Source of the DNA: Streptomyces albus subsp. chlorinus
GTDB taxonomy: Bacteria; Actinomycetota; Actinomycetes; Streptomycetales; Streptomycetaceae
DNA length: 40,069 nt
Direction: 5' to 3'
Assembly: GCF_013302895.1 (NCBI RefSeq)
Contig: NZ_VJOK01000001.1
Coordinates: 5,132,142-5,172,210 of the forward strand
This document shows, in pieces, positions 14,666 through 23,144 of this stretch (positions are counted from its first letter, which is position 1; every line of letters begins with the position of its first letter). Position numbers and translations under genes: made by a program. The notes beneath the pieces are model-generated. The model saw only the letters and a program-made list of their open reading frames with translations, had not been told where the DNA came from and ran no database searches.

Positions 14666-15628
14666 ATGTTCGCTGCCTACGCCGCACGTATCGACAAGGA
14701 ACAGCCGCTCGCCGGGCTGGAGCTGGGCGAGCGGCCGGAGCCGAGAGTCCCGCCCGGGTGGACGACCGTGGCCGTCAAGGCCGCGTCGCTCAACCACCAC
14801 GACCTGTGGTCGCTGCGCGGCGTCGGGCTGGGCGAGGAGTCGCTGCCGATGATCCTGGGCTGCGACGCGGCGGGCGTGGACGACGACGGCAACGAGGTCG
14901 TGGTGCACTCCGTCATCGGGCAGACCGGCCACGGCGTGGGTCCCCGCGAGCCGCGCTCCATCCTCACCGAGCGCTACCAGGGCACCTTCGCCGAGCGGGT
15001 GGCCGTACCGCAGTGGAACGTGCTGCCCAAGCCGCGTGGGCTGTCCTTCGAGGAAGCCGCCTGCCTGCCGACGGCCTGGCTGACGGCCTACCGGATGCTG
15101 TTCACCAACGCGGGCGTGCGGCCCGGGGATTCGGTGCTGGTGCAGGGCGCGGGCGGCGGCGTGGCCACCGCCGCCCTCGTGCTGGGCGCCGCCGCCGGGC
15201 TGCGCGTCTTCGCCACCAGCCGGGACGCGGCCAAGCGGCAGCGCGCGCTCGACCTGGGCGCCGAGGCCGCCGTGGAGCCGGGCGAGCGGCTGCCGCACCG
15301 GATGGACGCCGTACTGGAGACGGTGGGCGCCGCCACCTGGTCGCACTCGGTCAAATCCCTGCGGCCGGGCGGCACCCTGGTCATCTCCGGCGCCACCAGC
15401 GGCCCCAACCCGCCCGCCGCCGAACTGAACCGGATCTTCTTCCTGGAGCTGAAGGTCGTCGGCTCCACCATGGGCACCAAGGAGGAGCTGGCGGGACTCC
15501 TGAACTTCTGCGCCGCCAAGGGCGTCCGCCCCGTCATCGACTCGGTCCTCCCCCTGGACCGCGCCCGCGAGGGCTTCGCGAAGATGGCGGACGGCGAACT
15601 GTTCGGGAAGATCGTCCTGACGGTGTGA
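14666..15628 (+). CDS. Zinc-binding-dehydrogenase-family (MDR) alcohol/quinone oxidoreductase
   Basis: 320 residues. N-terminal GroES-like domain (VAVKAASLNHHDLWSLRGVG, MILGCDAAGVDDDGNEVVVH), then a Rossmann domain with SVLVQGAGGGVATAALVLGA and the NADPH-type FATSRDAAKRQRALDLGAEA. The structural-zinc cysteine cluster of true alcohol dehydrogenases is absent, so it is closer to quinone oxidoreductase/enoyl reductase types. The substrate is unknown. The promoter-like TAGCGT ends 7 nt before the ATG and there is no Shine-Dalgarno sequence, which suggests a leaderless mRNA. The gene ends 6 nt from the end of the convergent methyltransferase gene. Confidence 0.88.
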   Translation: MFAAYAARIDKEQPLAGLELGERPEPRVPPGWTTVAVKAASLNHHDLWSLRGVGLGEESLPMILGCDAAGVDDDGNEVVVHSVIGQTGHGVGPREPRSILTERYQGTFAERVAVPQWNVLPKPRGLSFEEAACLPTAWLTAYRMLFTNAGVRPGDSVLVQGAGGGVATAALVLGAAAGLRVFATSRDAAKRQRALDLGAEAAVEPGERLPHRMDAVLETVGAATWSHSVKSLRPGGTLVISGATSGPNPPAAELNRIFFLELKVVGSTMGTKEELAGLLNFCAAKGVRPVIDSVLPLDRAREGFAKMADGELFGKIVLTV

Positions 15629-15634
15629 CGCGGG

Positions 15635-16474
15635 CTACGGCGACAGCTCCCCGGTCCGGCCGGATGCGGCCGGGGCGGCGGCGCGGGAGGAGCGCGCCGG
15701 CCCGGCCGTCACACGGATCTTGGACTGGCCGTGGCCGAGCAGTTCCCAGTCGTCCATGAAACGGGCCCGCAGACCGTGCCGGTGGCCGAGCGCGGTCAGG
15801 GTCTCCGTGCGGTAGTAGAAGTCCTCGCGCAGCACCTGGTGTTCGGTGCCCAGCGTACGGTCGAAGGTGAAGTCGAAGAAGCCGCCGGGGGCCAGGACGC
15901 GGCCGACGTGGGCCAGGCACTCGTCGATGATCTCGATCGGCGAGTGGGAGAAGACGCTGTGCGCGTGCACCACGTCGAAGTACGCGTCGGGCAGGAAGTC
16001 CAGGGTGAGGTCCTGGGTGAGGGTCAGGTGGGGCAGCTTGGCCTGGAGTCCGCGGGTGGCCAGGGTGCGCTTCGCCGCGACCAGCACATCGGGGGAGATG
16101 TCGATGCCGTAGTAGTGGCCGGGCTCCAGGTACTCGATGAAGCGCCAGCCCGCGCGGAGGTTGCCGCACCCGATATCGAGCATCCGGTGGCCGGGGCGCA
16201 GCCCGTGCGCCCGCAGGTAGTCGAACTGCAGCTCGCCCAGTCGCAGCCACTCCTCATGGGTGGGGCTGCCGACCGCGGCCTCGGGATTGCGCCGCGTGTC
16301 GGAGGCCATCACGGCGCGGTAGTAGCTGACATGGTCGCGGTGCTTGAAGGCCAGCCAGCGGTCACGGCCCGCACGCTTGAGGTGGCGGGGGACGCGCTGC
16401 GGGTGGGTGAGGGCGTAGCGGACCTTGTGGGCGAGGGCGGTGCGGTCGACGAGGAGGTTCTTCCTGCTGGCCAT
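15635..16474 (-). CDS. SAM-dependent methyltransferase
   Basis: 279 residues from ATG 16474 with GGAG upstream. Residues about 1-75 are basic and helical (LAHKVRYALTHPQRVPRHLK, HVSYYRAVMASDTRRNP). The methyltransferase core follows: GHRMLDIGCGNLRAGWRFIE (motif I), YYGIDISPDVLVAAKRTL, FDVVHAHSVFSHSPIEIIDE and VLAPGGFFDFTFD. The long basic leader is typical of methyltransferases found near glycosyltransferase or surface-polymer loci, but that is a loose analogy and the substrate is unknown. It converges with the oxidoreductase at 14666 with only 6 nt between stops. Confidence 0.85.
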   Translation of the reverse strand: MASRKNLLVDRTALAHKVRYALTHPQRVPRHLKRAGRDRWLAFKHRDHVSYYRAVMASDTRRNPEAAVGSPTHEEWLRLGELQFDYLRAHGLRPGHRMLDIGCGNLRAGWRFIEYLEPGHYYGIDISPDVLVAAKRTLATRGLQAKLPHLTLTQDLTLDFLPDAYFDVVHAHSVFSHSPIEIIDECLAHVGRVLAPGGFFDFTFDRTLGTEHQVLREDFYYRTETLTALGHRHGLRARFMDDWELLGHGQSKIRVTAGPARSSRAAAPAASGRTGELSP

Positions 16475-16784
16475 GGGTGCTCCGTCTGTGTCCCGGCGCC
16501 GGGGAGGGGCCGCGTGGGTCTTCCGGTGCGGTGGTAGGGCGATCGTGCTGGTGCTGCCAGTCTTGTGGCGCGCGGCCGGCGGCAGTTTTGTGAACTGCTC
16601 CGTACGGCCCCCTCCGGTCCCCCCTGGGGGTGGCCACGGGCGGCCGGCACGGCGCGCCGCCACCGCTCCGGCGGGGGACCGCTCCGCGGGGAGCCGGTGA
16701 AAAGTGAGCCGGTGAAAAGCCGTGGCCGTGCGGGCGGCGGGCTGCGAGGCTGCGCGCCGGGATGAGCACGAGGAGGCGGGTGGA
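16475..16784. other. Divergent intergenic region, methyltransferase / NADAR gene
   Basis: 310 nt with no supported gene. It contains CCCCC T GGGGG near 16617-16629 and a 15-bp tandem repeat at 16691-16720 close to the NADAR start. It should hold promoters for both flanking genes. Confidence 0.5.
16691..16720. repeat. 15-bp tandem repeat upstream of the NADAR gene
   Basis: GAGCCGGTGAAAAGT is followed directly by GAGCCGGTGAAAAGC. The copies differ in one base and end 64 bp before the NADAR start. Confidence 0.8.
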
Positions 16785-17393
16785 ATGCGGGAGGCGGCGG
16801 CAGGCACCGACGCGCGGGACGTCGCGGAGCTGTGCCGGGTGGTGCGGGGCGGCGCCCGGGTGAAGTACCTGTTCTTCTGGGGGCACCGGCCGCCCCGGGG
16901 CGGCCGGGTCGGGCCGGGCTGCCTCAGCCAGTGGTGGCCCGCCCGCTTCACCGTGGACGGGGTGGAGTACGCCAGTGCGGAGCACTTCATGATGGCGGCC
17001 AAGGCGCGGCTGTTCGGCGACGCGGAGACCGAGCGGCGGGTGCTCGCCGCCCCGGGTCCGGGCGCGGCCAAGGCGCTGGGCCGTCAGGTGCGCGGTTTCG
17101 ACGAGGAGACCTGGGAGCGGGAGCGGTTCGGCATCGTGGTGGAGGCCAACCTCGCCAAGTTCGGGCAGGACGCGCGGCTCGCCGGCTTCCTGCGGAGCAC
17201 GGCGGGGCAGGTCCTGGTCGAGGCCAGTCCGCTGGACCACGTCTGGGGCATCGGGCTGGCCGCCGACGACGAGCGGGCCGGCGACCCCGCGCGCTGGCGC
17301 GGCGCCAACCTCCTCGGCTTCGCCCTCATGGAGACCCGCGCGGCGCTGGCCCGCCGCACACCCGGGGAACCGGAGGTTCCGGCGGGCCGGTGA
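16785..17393 (+). CDS. NADAR-family protein (YbiA/RibX-like N-glycosidase fold)
   Basis: 202 residues. The NADAR signature is clear: KYLFFWGHRP, CLSQWWPARFTVDGVEYASA directly followed by EHFMMAAKARLFGD, then GFDEETWERERFGIVVEANL, LVEASPLDHVWGIGL and RWRGANLLGFALMETR. Members hydrolyse the N-glycosidic bond of damaged riboflavin intermediates, and others reverse ADP-ribosylation of guanine in DNA; which applies here cannot be told. The ATG at 16785 has AGGAGG upstream. There is no adjacent riboflavin or ADP-ribosyltransferase gene in view. Confidence 0.9.
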   Translation: MREAAAGTDARDVAELCRVVRGGARVKYLFFWGHRPPRGGRVGPGCLSQWWPARFTVDGVEYASAEHFMMAAKARLFGDAETERRVLAAPGPGAAKALGRQVRGFDEETWERERFGIVVEANLAKFGQDARLAGFLRSTAGQVLVEASPLDHVWGIGLAADDERAGDPARWRGANLLGFALMETRAALARRTPGEPEVPAGR

Positions 17394-17559
17394 CGCGCGG
17401 ACCGGGAGCCGCGCGGACCGGGAGACGGACGCGGACGGCGGCGTACGGGCCGGTTCGTAAGGGCCACCGGCCCACGGGCCACCGGCCCACGGGCCAGGGG
17501 CCAGGGGACCGTGGCCATGGGTGTACGGGCCAGAGGCCCGTGGTTGACCGGCGCACGGG
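17394..17559. repeat. Repeat-rich convergent intergenic region with terminator-like hairpin
   Basis: Between the ends of the NADAR and ipdC genes. GGGCCACCGGCCCAC recurs in tandem near 17460-17490 and degenerates into GGGCCAG copies. ACGGGCC AGA GGCCCGT (17525-17541) is a perfect 7-bp stem that could stop transcription from both sides. Confidence 0.55.
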
Positions 17560-18675
17560 TCAGGGGTCCGTGCCGCCGGTCCGCGGGGCAGGGGTGCGGG
17601 TGGTCGGTCCGGCCAGCAGGGCCGCTGCCTGCCCGACCGTCGCCTCCACCAGTTCCGCGACGGAGGGCAGGTCCCGGATCAGCCCCGCGACCTGCCCGGC
17701 GGCCATCACCCCGGCGTCGGTGCGGCCCTCGACCATGGCGGCCCTCAGCAGCATCGGGGTGTTGGCGGCCAGCAGTGCGGGGCCGAGTCCGAGGTTCCTG
17801 CCGTGGCGCAGGGCGCGGCCGTCCCGCAGCATCGCCGCCCACGACATGCCCGCCTGCCTCTTGAACGCGGCGGCGTGCCGCAGCGCCCGCAGGAGGGCGG
17901 CGGTGCGGCCGGAGGACTCCAGTGCCGCCACCATCTCGCTGCGCAGCATCCGGTGCGGCAGCCCGTCCACCTTCGTGGTGACGGTGACATCGGTGACCTC
18001 CGCGGCCAGGTACCGGGCCTTGACGGCGTCGGGCACCGTCGATTCGCGGGTCAGCAGGAACCGGGTGCCCATGCCGACGCCCGCGGCGCCGTAGCACAGG
18101 GCGGCGGCCAGTCCCCGTCCGTCGTAGAAGCCGCCCGCGCCGATAACGGGGATGCCGACGGCGTCCACCACCTGCGGCAGCAGCACCGAGGTGGCGACCT
18201 GCCCGGTGTGCCCGCCGCCCTCCGCGCCCTGGACGAGTACCGCGTCCGCGCCCCAGGAGGCCACCTTCTCCGCGTGCCGGACCGCGCCGACGGACGGGAT
18301 GACGACGATCCCCGCGTCCTTGAGCCGCCCGATCAGCTCCCGGGAGGGCGCCAGCGCGAACGAGGCGACGCGCACCCGCTCCTCGACGAGCAGCCGCACC
18401 CGCTCGGCCGCGTCGGAGGCGTCCGCCCGCAGATTGACGCCGAACGGCGCGCCGGTGCGGGACTTCACCTCGCGTACCGCCTCGCGGAGTTGCGGCAGCG
18501 TCATCGTCGCGGAGGCCAGGATGCCCAGGGCGCCGGCCTCGGCCGTGGCCGTGACGAGCCGGGGTCCGGCCACCCAGCCCATGCCGGTCTGCACGAGAGG
18601 GTGGCGGACGCCGACGAGGGAGGTCAGCGGGGTGCTGAGCGGGCCGGGGGCGGCGGCCTGCGGGGTGCCGGTCAT
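17560..18675 (-). CDS. ipdC: IpdC-like flavin-dependent oxidoreductase (nitronate monooxygenase family)
   Basis: 371 residues. FMN-binding TIM barrel of the 2-nitropropane dioxygenase/enoyl-reductase family: HPLVQTGMGWVAGPRLVTAT, the phosphate loop region QGAEGGGHTG (149-158), VIGAGGFYDGRGLAAALCYG and GMGTRF (201-206). In mycobacteria IpdC is encoded next to ipdA and ipdB in the KstR2 regulon and is needed to process the ring-C/D intermediates from HIP before ring cleavage. The name here rests on the identical neighbour set ipdB-ipdA-echA20 with 4-nt overlaps, since family sequence alone would only say NPD-like. It is the last gene of a four-gene minus-strand operon. Confidence 0.85.
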   Translation of the reverse strand: MTGTPQAAAPGPLSTPLTSLVGVRHPLVQTGMGWVAGPRLVTATAEAGALGILASATMTLPQLREAVREVKSRTGAPFGVNLRADASDAAERVRLLVEERVRVASFALAPSRELIGRLKDAGIVVIPSVGAVRHAEKVASWGADAVLVQGAEGGGHTGQVATSVLLPQVVDAVGIPVIGAGGFYDGRGLAAALCYGAAGVGMGTRFLLTRESTVPDAVKARYLAAEVTDVTVTTKVDGLPHRMLRSEMVAALESSGRTAALLRALRHAAAFKRQAGMSWAAMLRDGRALRHGRNLGLGPALLAANTPMLLRAAMVEGRTDAGVMAAGQVAGLIRDLPSVAELVEATVGQAAALLAGPTTRTPAPRTGGTDP

Positions 18676-19454
18676 CCGGGCACCTCCCGCTCGCGGGTGC
18701 CGCGGGGGTCCAGCACCTCGCGGATCAGCCGCAGTTCCTCGCCGGTCGGCTCCCGGGTGACGGGCACGTGGTCGGGTACCGCCGGGGTGAAGCCGGTCCG
18801 CTCCAGGACGTTGGCCACGCGGACGCCCGGGTGGACGCTCACCAGCCGCATCCGGTGGTCGGGCGTCGCGAAGTCGAACACCGCCAGGTCGGTGACGACG
18901 CGCCGCAGTTCGTGGAAGCGGGCGACGGACCCTCCCGCCTCGGCGGCCCGGTCGTAGCCCACGCCGCTGACCGTGTCCACCCGCTCCACGAACACCCGGG
19001 CCGAGTGCCGGGGCACCCAGTAGGAGACCGGGTGGTTGACGGTGTTGGAGGGCGCCCCGCGGGAGCCGAGCAACTGGCGCCGGGGCCTGGCCCACTCCCC
19101 GACGCAGGAGATGTTCTGGTTGCCGTAGCGGTCCAGTTGGCTCGCGCCCATCATCATGTGCCGCTTGCCGCGCGCGGCCAGGGACAGGTGCTTGCGGTAG
19201 GGCAGCCATCCCTCGATGTGCCCGGGATCCGGGTCCTCGGGCGAGGCCGGCAGCATGGCCTCGCCGTCGGTCAGCAGCAGCCCGGGGCTGAAGGTGAGCC
19301 GTGCCAGGCGGGCGCCGAGCGCCGGGACGGTGCCCGCCGTGGCGGCCAGCACCTCCCCGTCGCCGCGCCAGGCCTCGGCGCAGGCGACGACGCAGACCTC
19401 GGCGCGGGTGGCGGACGGGGCCGCGGCCCGGTCCCCGGTCGCGGTGGCGGTCAC
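18672..19454 (-). CDS. ipdB: IpdB-like CoA-transferase-family subunit (ring-C hydrolase beta subunit)
   Basis: 260 residues. It has the fold and motifs of a family-I CoA-transferase beta subunit: RAEVCVVACAEAWRGDGEVL, TVPALGARLARLTFSPGLLL, KRHMMMGASQLDRYGNQNIS and NTVNHPVSYWVPRHS with HPGV near the C-terminus. In Mycobacterium and Rhodococcus IpdA and IpdB form a heteromer that hydrolyses the last steroid ring (ring C) of COCHEA-CoA rather than transferring CoA. The GTG start at 19454 overlaps the ipdA stop as GTGA. Its stop overlaps the ipdC ATG. The full-length pair with intact spacing supports function. Confidence 0.88.
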   Translation of the reverse strand: MTATATGDRAAAPSATRAEVCVVACAEAWRGDGEVLAATAGTVPALGARLARLTFSPGLLLTDGEAMLPASPEDPDPGHIEGWLPYRKHLSLAARGKRHMMMGASQLDRYGNQNISCVGEWARPRRQLLGSRGAPSNTVNHPVSYWVPRHSARVFVERVDTVSGVGYDRAAEAGGSVARFHELRRVVTDLAVFDFATPDHRMRLVSVHPGVRVANVLERTGFTPAVPDHVPVTREPTGEELRLIREVLDPRGTREREVPG

Positions 19455-20344
19455 CGTGTCACGTCCTTGTGCCCAGCACCGGGGACCGTGCCGTCCGCGT
19501 CCGCCAGTTCGGCGACGGCGCGCTGGTAGGCGTCCTCGCCTCCCGCGAGGAAGCGCGCGGTGAACTCCCGCCAGGCCGCCGGGTCGCGGGCGGCGCGCAC
19601 GTACGCGCGCTGGAACGCCTCGTCGCGGCCGTAGTCGGGGGCGCAGCTGGTGAAGTGGGCGCCGTGCGGGGCGTGCACCACGCCGGTGACGTTCTGCCGC
19701 TGCACCAGCAGCGTCTGCGGCGGCCCCGCGAACCGGTCCACGAACTGCTCGCAGGACAGATAGGTTTCCGTCGCGGCCTCCGTGAACAGGTCGTCGAAGT
19801 AGGGGTCGGGGCCCAGCGACTGGCCGTTGCCGCGCACGTCGGCGCGGTGCACATGGACGAGGGCCACATCCATCCGCAGCGCGGGCGCGGCCAGCAGCTC
19901 CTCGCCGTCCTCGTAGGGCGAGACCACCGTGCGCAGCCGGGGGTTGTGGCGCGGGATGTCGGAGCCCAGGCCGCCGCGTACGGGCATGAACGGCAGCCGG
20001 TGCGCGGCGGCCGTCAGCCCCCACAGGAACATCGACTCGTCCCACTCCTCGAACGCGAGGGTCCCCGTCTCGCGGGCGGTGCGGAAGTGCGGCTCCAGCG
20101 GCACCGAGTCGAGTGTCACGAACGGCGCCACCAGCTTGCGGATCCTCCCGGCCGCCGCGAGCAGCCCGACGTCGGGGCCGCCGCAGGAGACGACGGTCAG
20201 ATCCGTGACGCCGGTGAGCAGCAGGGCCCGCACCAGCGCCATCGGTTTGCGCCGGGAGCCCCATCCGCCGATGCCGACGGTCATGCCGGACGCGACGCGG
20301 CCGGCGAACTCCTGGACGGAGAGCCGTTTGTCCAGGGCGGTCAC
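19451..20344 (-). CDS. ipdA: IpdA-like CoA-transferase-family subunit (ring-C hydrolase alpha subunit)
   Basis: 297 residues, GTG start overlapping the echA20 stop (GTGA). The alpha-subunit pattern is present: MTVGIGGWGSRRKPMALVRA near residue 21, VVSCGGPDVGLLAAAGRIRK and RMDVALVHVHRADVRGNGQS. A Glu-rich segment FEEWDESMF (98-106) lies where I recall the catalytic Glu of mycobacterial IpdA (about residue 105); the exact match needs an alignment. With IpdB it opens ring C of COCHEA-CoA in the HIP pathway. It could be annotated simply as a 3-oxoacid CoA-transferase subunit, but the operon context argues for IpdA. Confidence 0.88.
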   Translation of the reverse strand: MTALDKRLSVQEFAGRVASGMTVGIGGWGSRRKPMALVRALLLTGVTDLTVVSCGGPDVGLLAAAGRIRKLVAPFVTLDSVPLEPHFRTARETGTLAFEEWDESMFLWGLTAAAHRLPFMPVRGGLGSDIPRHNPRLRTVVSPYEDGEELLAAPALRMDVALVHVHRADVRGNGQSLGPDPYFDDLFTEAATETYLSCEQFVDRFAGPPQTLLVQRQNVTGVVHAPHGAHFTSCAPDYGRDEAFQRAYVRAARDPAAWREFTARFLAGGEDAYQRAVAELADADGTVPGAGHKDVTR

Positions 20345-21126
20345 CGGGTCGCCTCCCGCCGCGTCCGGCCTGCGCCGGCGGCCAGGAAGGCGTCCCGGTG
20401 CCGGTCGGAGACGCCCGCGAGGTTGGCCTCGAAGGTGAAGCCCTGCTCGTAGCGGTAGCTGCGCCGCACGTCCACCGGGTCGATGCCGTTGAGCGCCTCC
20501 TTGGCGAGGCGGAGCAGGTAGCCGTCCTTGGCGGCGATCCGCGAGGCCAGGCCCAGCGCCGTCTCCAGCAGCGTGTCCGCCCCGGCGGCCAGCTCCCACA
20601 CCGCGCCGTGGTGGTGCAGTTCGCGCGCGGTGAGGGTGCGGCCCGTGTAGTAGAGCGGGCGCAGCAGATGGGGCGGCACCATGCGGGCCAGGTGGGTGGC
20701 CGCGCCCAGGGCGCCGCGGTCGAGTTCGGGCAGTCCGAAGGTGGCGTCCTCGGTCGCCACCAGCGCGTCGGCGCTGCCGGCCAGCCCGATACCGCCGCCG
20801 AGGCAGTGGCCGTGCACGGCGGCGATCACCGGGACCTCGCACTCGTACACCGCCGCGAACGCCGCCGCGCAGCCCCGGTTGGCGCCGATGAGGGCCGTGT
20901 TCCTTGCGGTCCCCTCGGTGCGCTGCATCTCCTTGAGGTCGACGCCCGCGTTGAAGCCCCGGCCGGCGCCGGTCAGCACCACCGCGCGGTGCGCCGGCTC
21001 GCGGCCCGCCGCCGTGACGGCTTCCGCCAGCTCGTACCAGCCGCGCACCGGGAGGGCGTTGACCGGGGGGTGGTCGACGGTCACCACGGCGACGCCGTCG
21101 CGCGGGGTGGAGGTGGAGACAGTCAT
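20341..21126 (-). CDS. echA20: EchA20-like crotonase-family ring-D hydrolase
   Basis: 261 residues. Crotonase fold with oxyanion segments GRGFNAGVDLKEM (56-67) and HGHCLGGGIGLAG (105-117). Glu134 in FGLPELDRG is kept, while the other hydratase Glu position (GGCEL in crotonase) is Gly, so it is not a plain enoyl-CoA hydratase. In mycobacteria EchA20 hydrolyses ring D of HIEC-CoA to give COCHEA-CoA, the IpdAB substrate. It is the first gene of the operon, downstream of the candidate KstR2 operator at 21148-21165 with a -10-like TAGCTT just beyond it (21169-21174 on this strand). ATG 21126 has only a weak ribosome binding site. Confidence 0.87.
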   Translation of the reverse strand: MTVSTSTPRDGVAVVTVDHPPVNALPVRGWYELAEAVTAAGREPAHRAVVLTGAGRGFNAGVDLKEMQRTEGTARNTALIGANRGCAAAFAAVYECEVPVIAAVHGHCLGGGIGLAGSADALVATEDATFGLPELDRGALGAATHLARMVPPHLLRPLYYTGRTLTARELHHHGAVWELAAGADTLLETALGLASRIAAKDGYLLRLAKEALNGIDPVDVRRSYRYEQGFTFEANLAGVSDRHRDAFLAAGAGRTRREATR

Positions 21127-21147
21127 GTCCGGATCAGCTACCTTTCC

Positions 21148-21165
21148 ACCTAACGTTTGTTTGGT
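21148..21165. promoter_or_regulatory. Candidate KstR2-type operator, echA20 / SDR divergent promoter
   Basis: ACCTAACGTTTGTTTGGT is an imperfect palindrome with the symmetric core CCnAAC-N4-GTTnGG. Its reverse complement matches the site at 36861-36878 at 14 of 18 positions with both half-sites identical. It sits next to a -10-like TAGCTT for echA20 (21169-21174, minus strand). The likely binder is the TetR protein encoded at 35271-35870. Confidence 0.75.
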
Positions 21166-21267
21166 GAGAAGCTAGCAGCGCGCCGGTACGCGGGGAAGAC
21201 CGGGGACTCCCCGGGGCACCGCCCGGGTACGGGACGCCCCCGCGGCGCCACGACACCGAGGAGCGTC

Positions 21268-22107
21268 ATGACCGTTGCTGTCGTCACCGGCGGAACCCGC
21301 GGCGTGGGCGCCGGTATCGCGCGGGCGTTCCTCCGCGGCGGCGCGGAGGTCGTCGTCTGCGCCCGCCGCCCGCCCGCCGTACCCCTCACAGCGGACGGAC
21401 GCCGAGCCCGCTACCTCCCCCTCGACGTGCGCGATCCCGAGGCGGCGCACGCGTTCTGCGCGCGAGTGGCCGAGGAGGCCGGCTCCCTGGACGTGCTGGT
21501 CAACAACGCCGGAGGCACCCCCTACCGCCCGCTGGCCGAAGGCGCCGCGCACCAGCACGCCCGCGTCGTCGAACTCAATCTGCTGGCGCCCCTGCACGTC
21601 TCCCGCGCCGCGCACGCGGTGATGCGGCGGCAGCCGCGGGGCGGGTCCATCGTGATGGTGGGCAGCGTCAGCGGCGGCCGCCCCTCGCCGGGCACGGCGG
21701 CGTACGGGGCGGCCAAGGCGGGTCTGGAGAGCCTGGCCGGGTCGATGGCCGTGGAGTGGGCCCGGGACGGCGTGCGGGTCAACACCGTGGTGCTGGGCAT
21801 GGCCCGTACGGAGCGGACCGGGGCGCACTACGGCGACGCGGCGGGCGTCGCCGCCGTCTCCGCCACCGTGCCCCTGGGCCGTCTGGCGGAGCCCGACGAG
21901 GTGGGCGACGCCTGCGTGTTCCTCGCGTCCGACGCGGCGCGCTACATCTCCGGCGCCTCGCTGGCGGTGCACGGCGGCGGTGAACGCCCGGCCTTCCTGG
22001 ACGCGGCCAACGTCAACAAGGACACCGGCGCGGATCCCGGCAAGAGCACCGGCGAGGACGCTGACGGAGATCCCGGCGCGGACCGTGGCGGGGACCGCGA
22101 CCCATGA
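21268..22107 (+). CDS. Short-chain dehydrogenase/reductase of the steroid C/D-ring cluster (Rv3549c-like)
   Basis: 279 residues. NAD(P)-binding TGGTRGVG (7-14), NNAG (79-82), catalytic Ser133 or Ser135, Tyr146 and Lys150 (YGAAK). GRLAEPDEVGDACVFLASDA near the C-terminus is the usual SDR end. The position, divergent from echA20, matches Rv3549c of M. tuberculosis, a KstR2-regulon SDR of unproven reaction; that name is by synteny. ATG 21268 has GAGGAG upstream. The last about 25 residues are an Asp/Gly-rich tail (DTGADPGKSTGEDADG and so on) not expected in SDRs, coded by a degenerate repeat. ATG 22104 of the following frame overlaps the stop. Confidence 0.82.
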   Translation: MTVAVVTGGTRGVGAGIARAFLRGGAEVVVCARRPPAVPLTADGRRARYLPLDVRDPEAAHAFCARVAEEAGSLDVLVNNAGGTPYRPLAEGAAHQHARVVELNLLAPLHVSRAAHAVMRRQPRGGSIVMVGSVSGGRPSPGTAAYGAAKAGLESLAGSMAVEWARDGVRVNTVVLGMARTERTGAHYGDAAGVAAVSATVPLGRLAEPDEVGDACVFLASDAARYISGASLAVHGGGERPAFLDAANVNKDTGADPGKSTGEDADGDPGADRGGDRDP

Positions 22108-22190
22108 CCGCGGCAGGAACCGCGACGCGGACCGAGCACCCCGCGGGACCGAGCACCCCGAGCATGTCCCCCATCGAACCGGAGGCCACC

Positions 22191-23144
22191 ATGTCCGAGC
22201 AGCAGGCGCCCGAACCCCGTTGCGCCGAGGGCCGTGTCGTCGTCGTCACCGGGGCCGGGCGGGGGCTGGGCCGTGCGCACGCCCTCGCGTTCGCCCGCGC
22301 CGGGGCCCGGGTGGTCGTCAACGATCTGGGGGTCGCCCTCGACGGCGGAGCCGGACCGGGGGAGACCCCCGCCGAGCAGGTGGCCGCCGAGATACGGGAC
22401 GCGGGCGGCGAGGCGGCCGTCAGCACGGACGACGTGGCCTCCGGCGAGGGCGCGGCACGCCTCGTGCGTACCGCCCTCGACCGCTTCGGCCGCCTCGACA
22501 CCCTCGTCAACAACGCGGGCTTCCTGCGGGACCGGATGCTCGTCAACCTCGACGAGGAGGACTGGGACGCCGTCGTCCGCGTCCACCTCAAGGGGCACTT
22601 CCTGCCGTTGAGGCACGCGGCCGCCCACTGGCGCGCCGAGTCCAAGGCGGGCCGCGCGGTGGCCGCCAGGGTGGTCAACACCTCGTCCGGCGCGGGTCTG
22701 CTCGGCTCGGTCGGCCAGGGCAACTACGCGGCGGCGAAGGCGGGCATCGCGGCGCTGACCCTGGTGGCGGCGGCGGAGCTGGGCCGCTACGGGGTGCAGG
22801 TCAACGCGATCGCGCCGGCGGCCCGTACCCGGATGACCGAGCGGACGTTCGCCGCGGACATGGCCGCACCCGCCGGCGGTGGCTTCGACGCGATGGCCCC
22901 CGAGAACGTCTCCCCCCTGGTCGTCTACCTCGGCTCGGACGCCTGCGAGGGGATCACAGGGCGGGTCTTCGAGGCCGAGGGCGGCCGCGTCACCGTCATG
23001 GACGGCTGGCGCCGCGCGGCCCGCACCGACAAGGCCGCCCGCTGGGAGCCCGGTGAACTCGACGGCGCCGTCCGGGGCCTGCTGGCCCGGGCCCCCGAGC
23101 CGGAACCGGTCTACGGCGCCGAACCGAGGACGGCCGGCCGCTGA
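22191..23144 (+). CDS. Short-chain dehydrogenase/reductase, HSD17B4-type (Rv3548c-like)
   Basis: 317 residues from ATG 22191, which has GGAGG five bases upstream; an ATG at 22104 overlapping the previous stop would add 29 unconserved residues. TGAGRGLG (20-27), NNAG (107-110), Ser165/166, Tyr179 and Lys183 (NYAAAK) are complete. VVVNDLGVALDGGAGPGETP, with NDLG after strand 2, and LNLDEEDWDAVVRVHLKGHF-like spacing are typical of the SDR domain of multifunctional beta-oxidation enzymes, which dehydrogenate 3-hydroxyacyl-CoA. Rv3548c of the KstR2 regulon is the syntenic counterpart. Its 3' end overlaps the antisense gene at 22996-23445. Confidence 0.85.
   Translation: MSEQQAPEPRCAEGRVVVVTGAGRGLGRAHALAFARAGARVVVNDLGVALDGGAGPGETPAEQVAAEIRDAGGEAAVSTDDVASGEGAARLVRTALDRFGRLDTLVNNAGFLRDRMLVNLDEEDWDAVVRVHLKGHFLPLRHAAAHWRAESKAGRAVAARVVNTSSGAGLLGSVGQGNYAAAKAGIAALTLVAAAELGRYGVQVNAIAPAARTRMTERTFAADMAAPAGGGFDAMAPENVSPLVVYLGSDACEGITGRVFEAEGGRVTVMDGWRRAARTDKAARWEPGELDGAVRGLLARAPEPEPVYGAEPRTAGR

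Noticed and set aside
17459..17500. Short GGGCCACCGGCCCAC repeats considered as a CRISPR-like or attachment site
   Set aside because: Units are contiguous without spacers, only two good copies exist, and no cas or integrase gene is present.
18672..20344. ipdA/ipdB as an ordinary 3-oxoacid CoA-transferase pair
   Set aside because: The neighbours ipdC, echA20, two SDRs and the shared operator fit the HIP pathway, where this pair acts as a hydrolase; the ordinary role remains possible but less likely.
22104..22190. 29-residue extension of the second SDR starting at the ATGA overlap
   Set aside because: ATG 22191 has a strong GGAGG and matches the usual SDR start; the extension is Thr/Pro-rich and unconserved in character. 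The overlap start is still possible.
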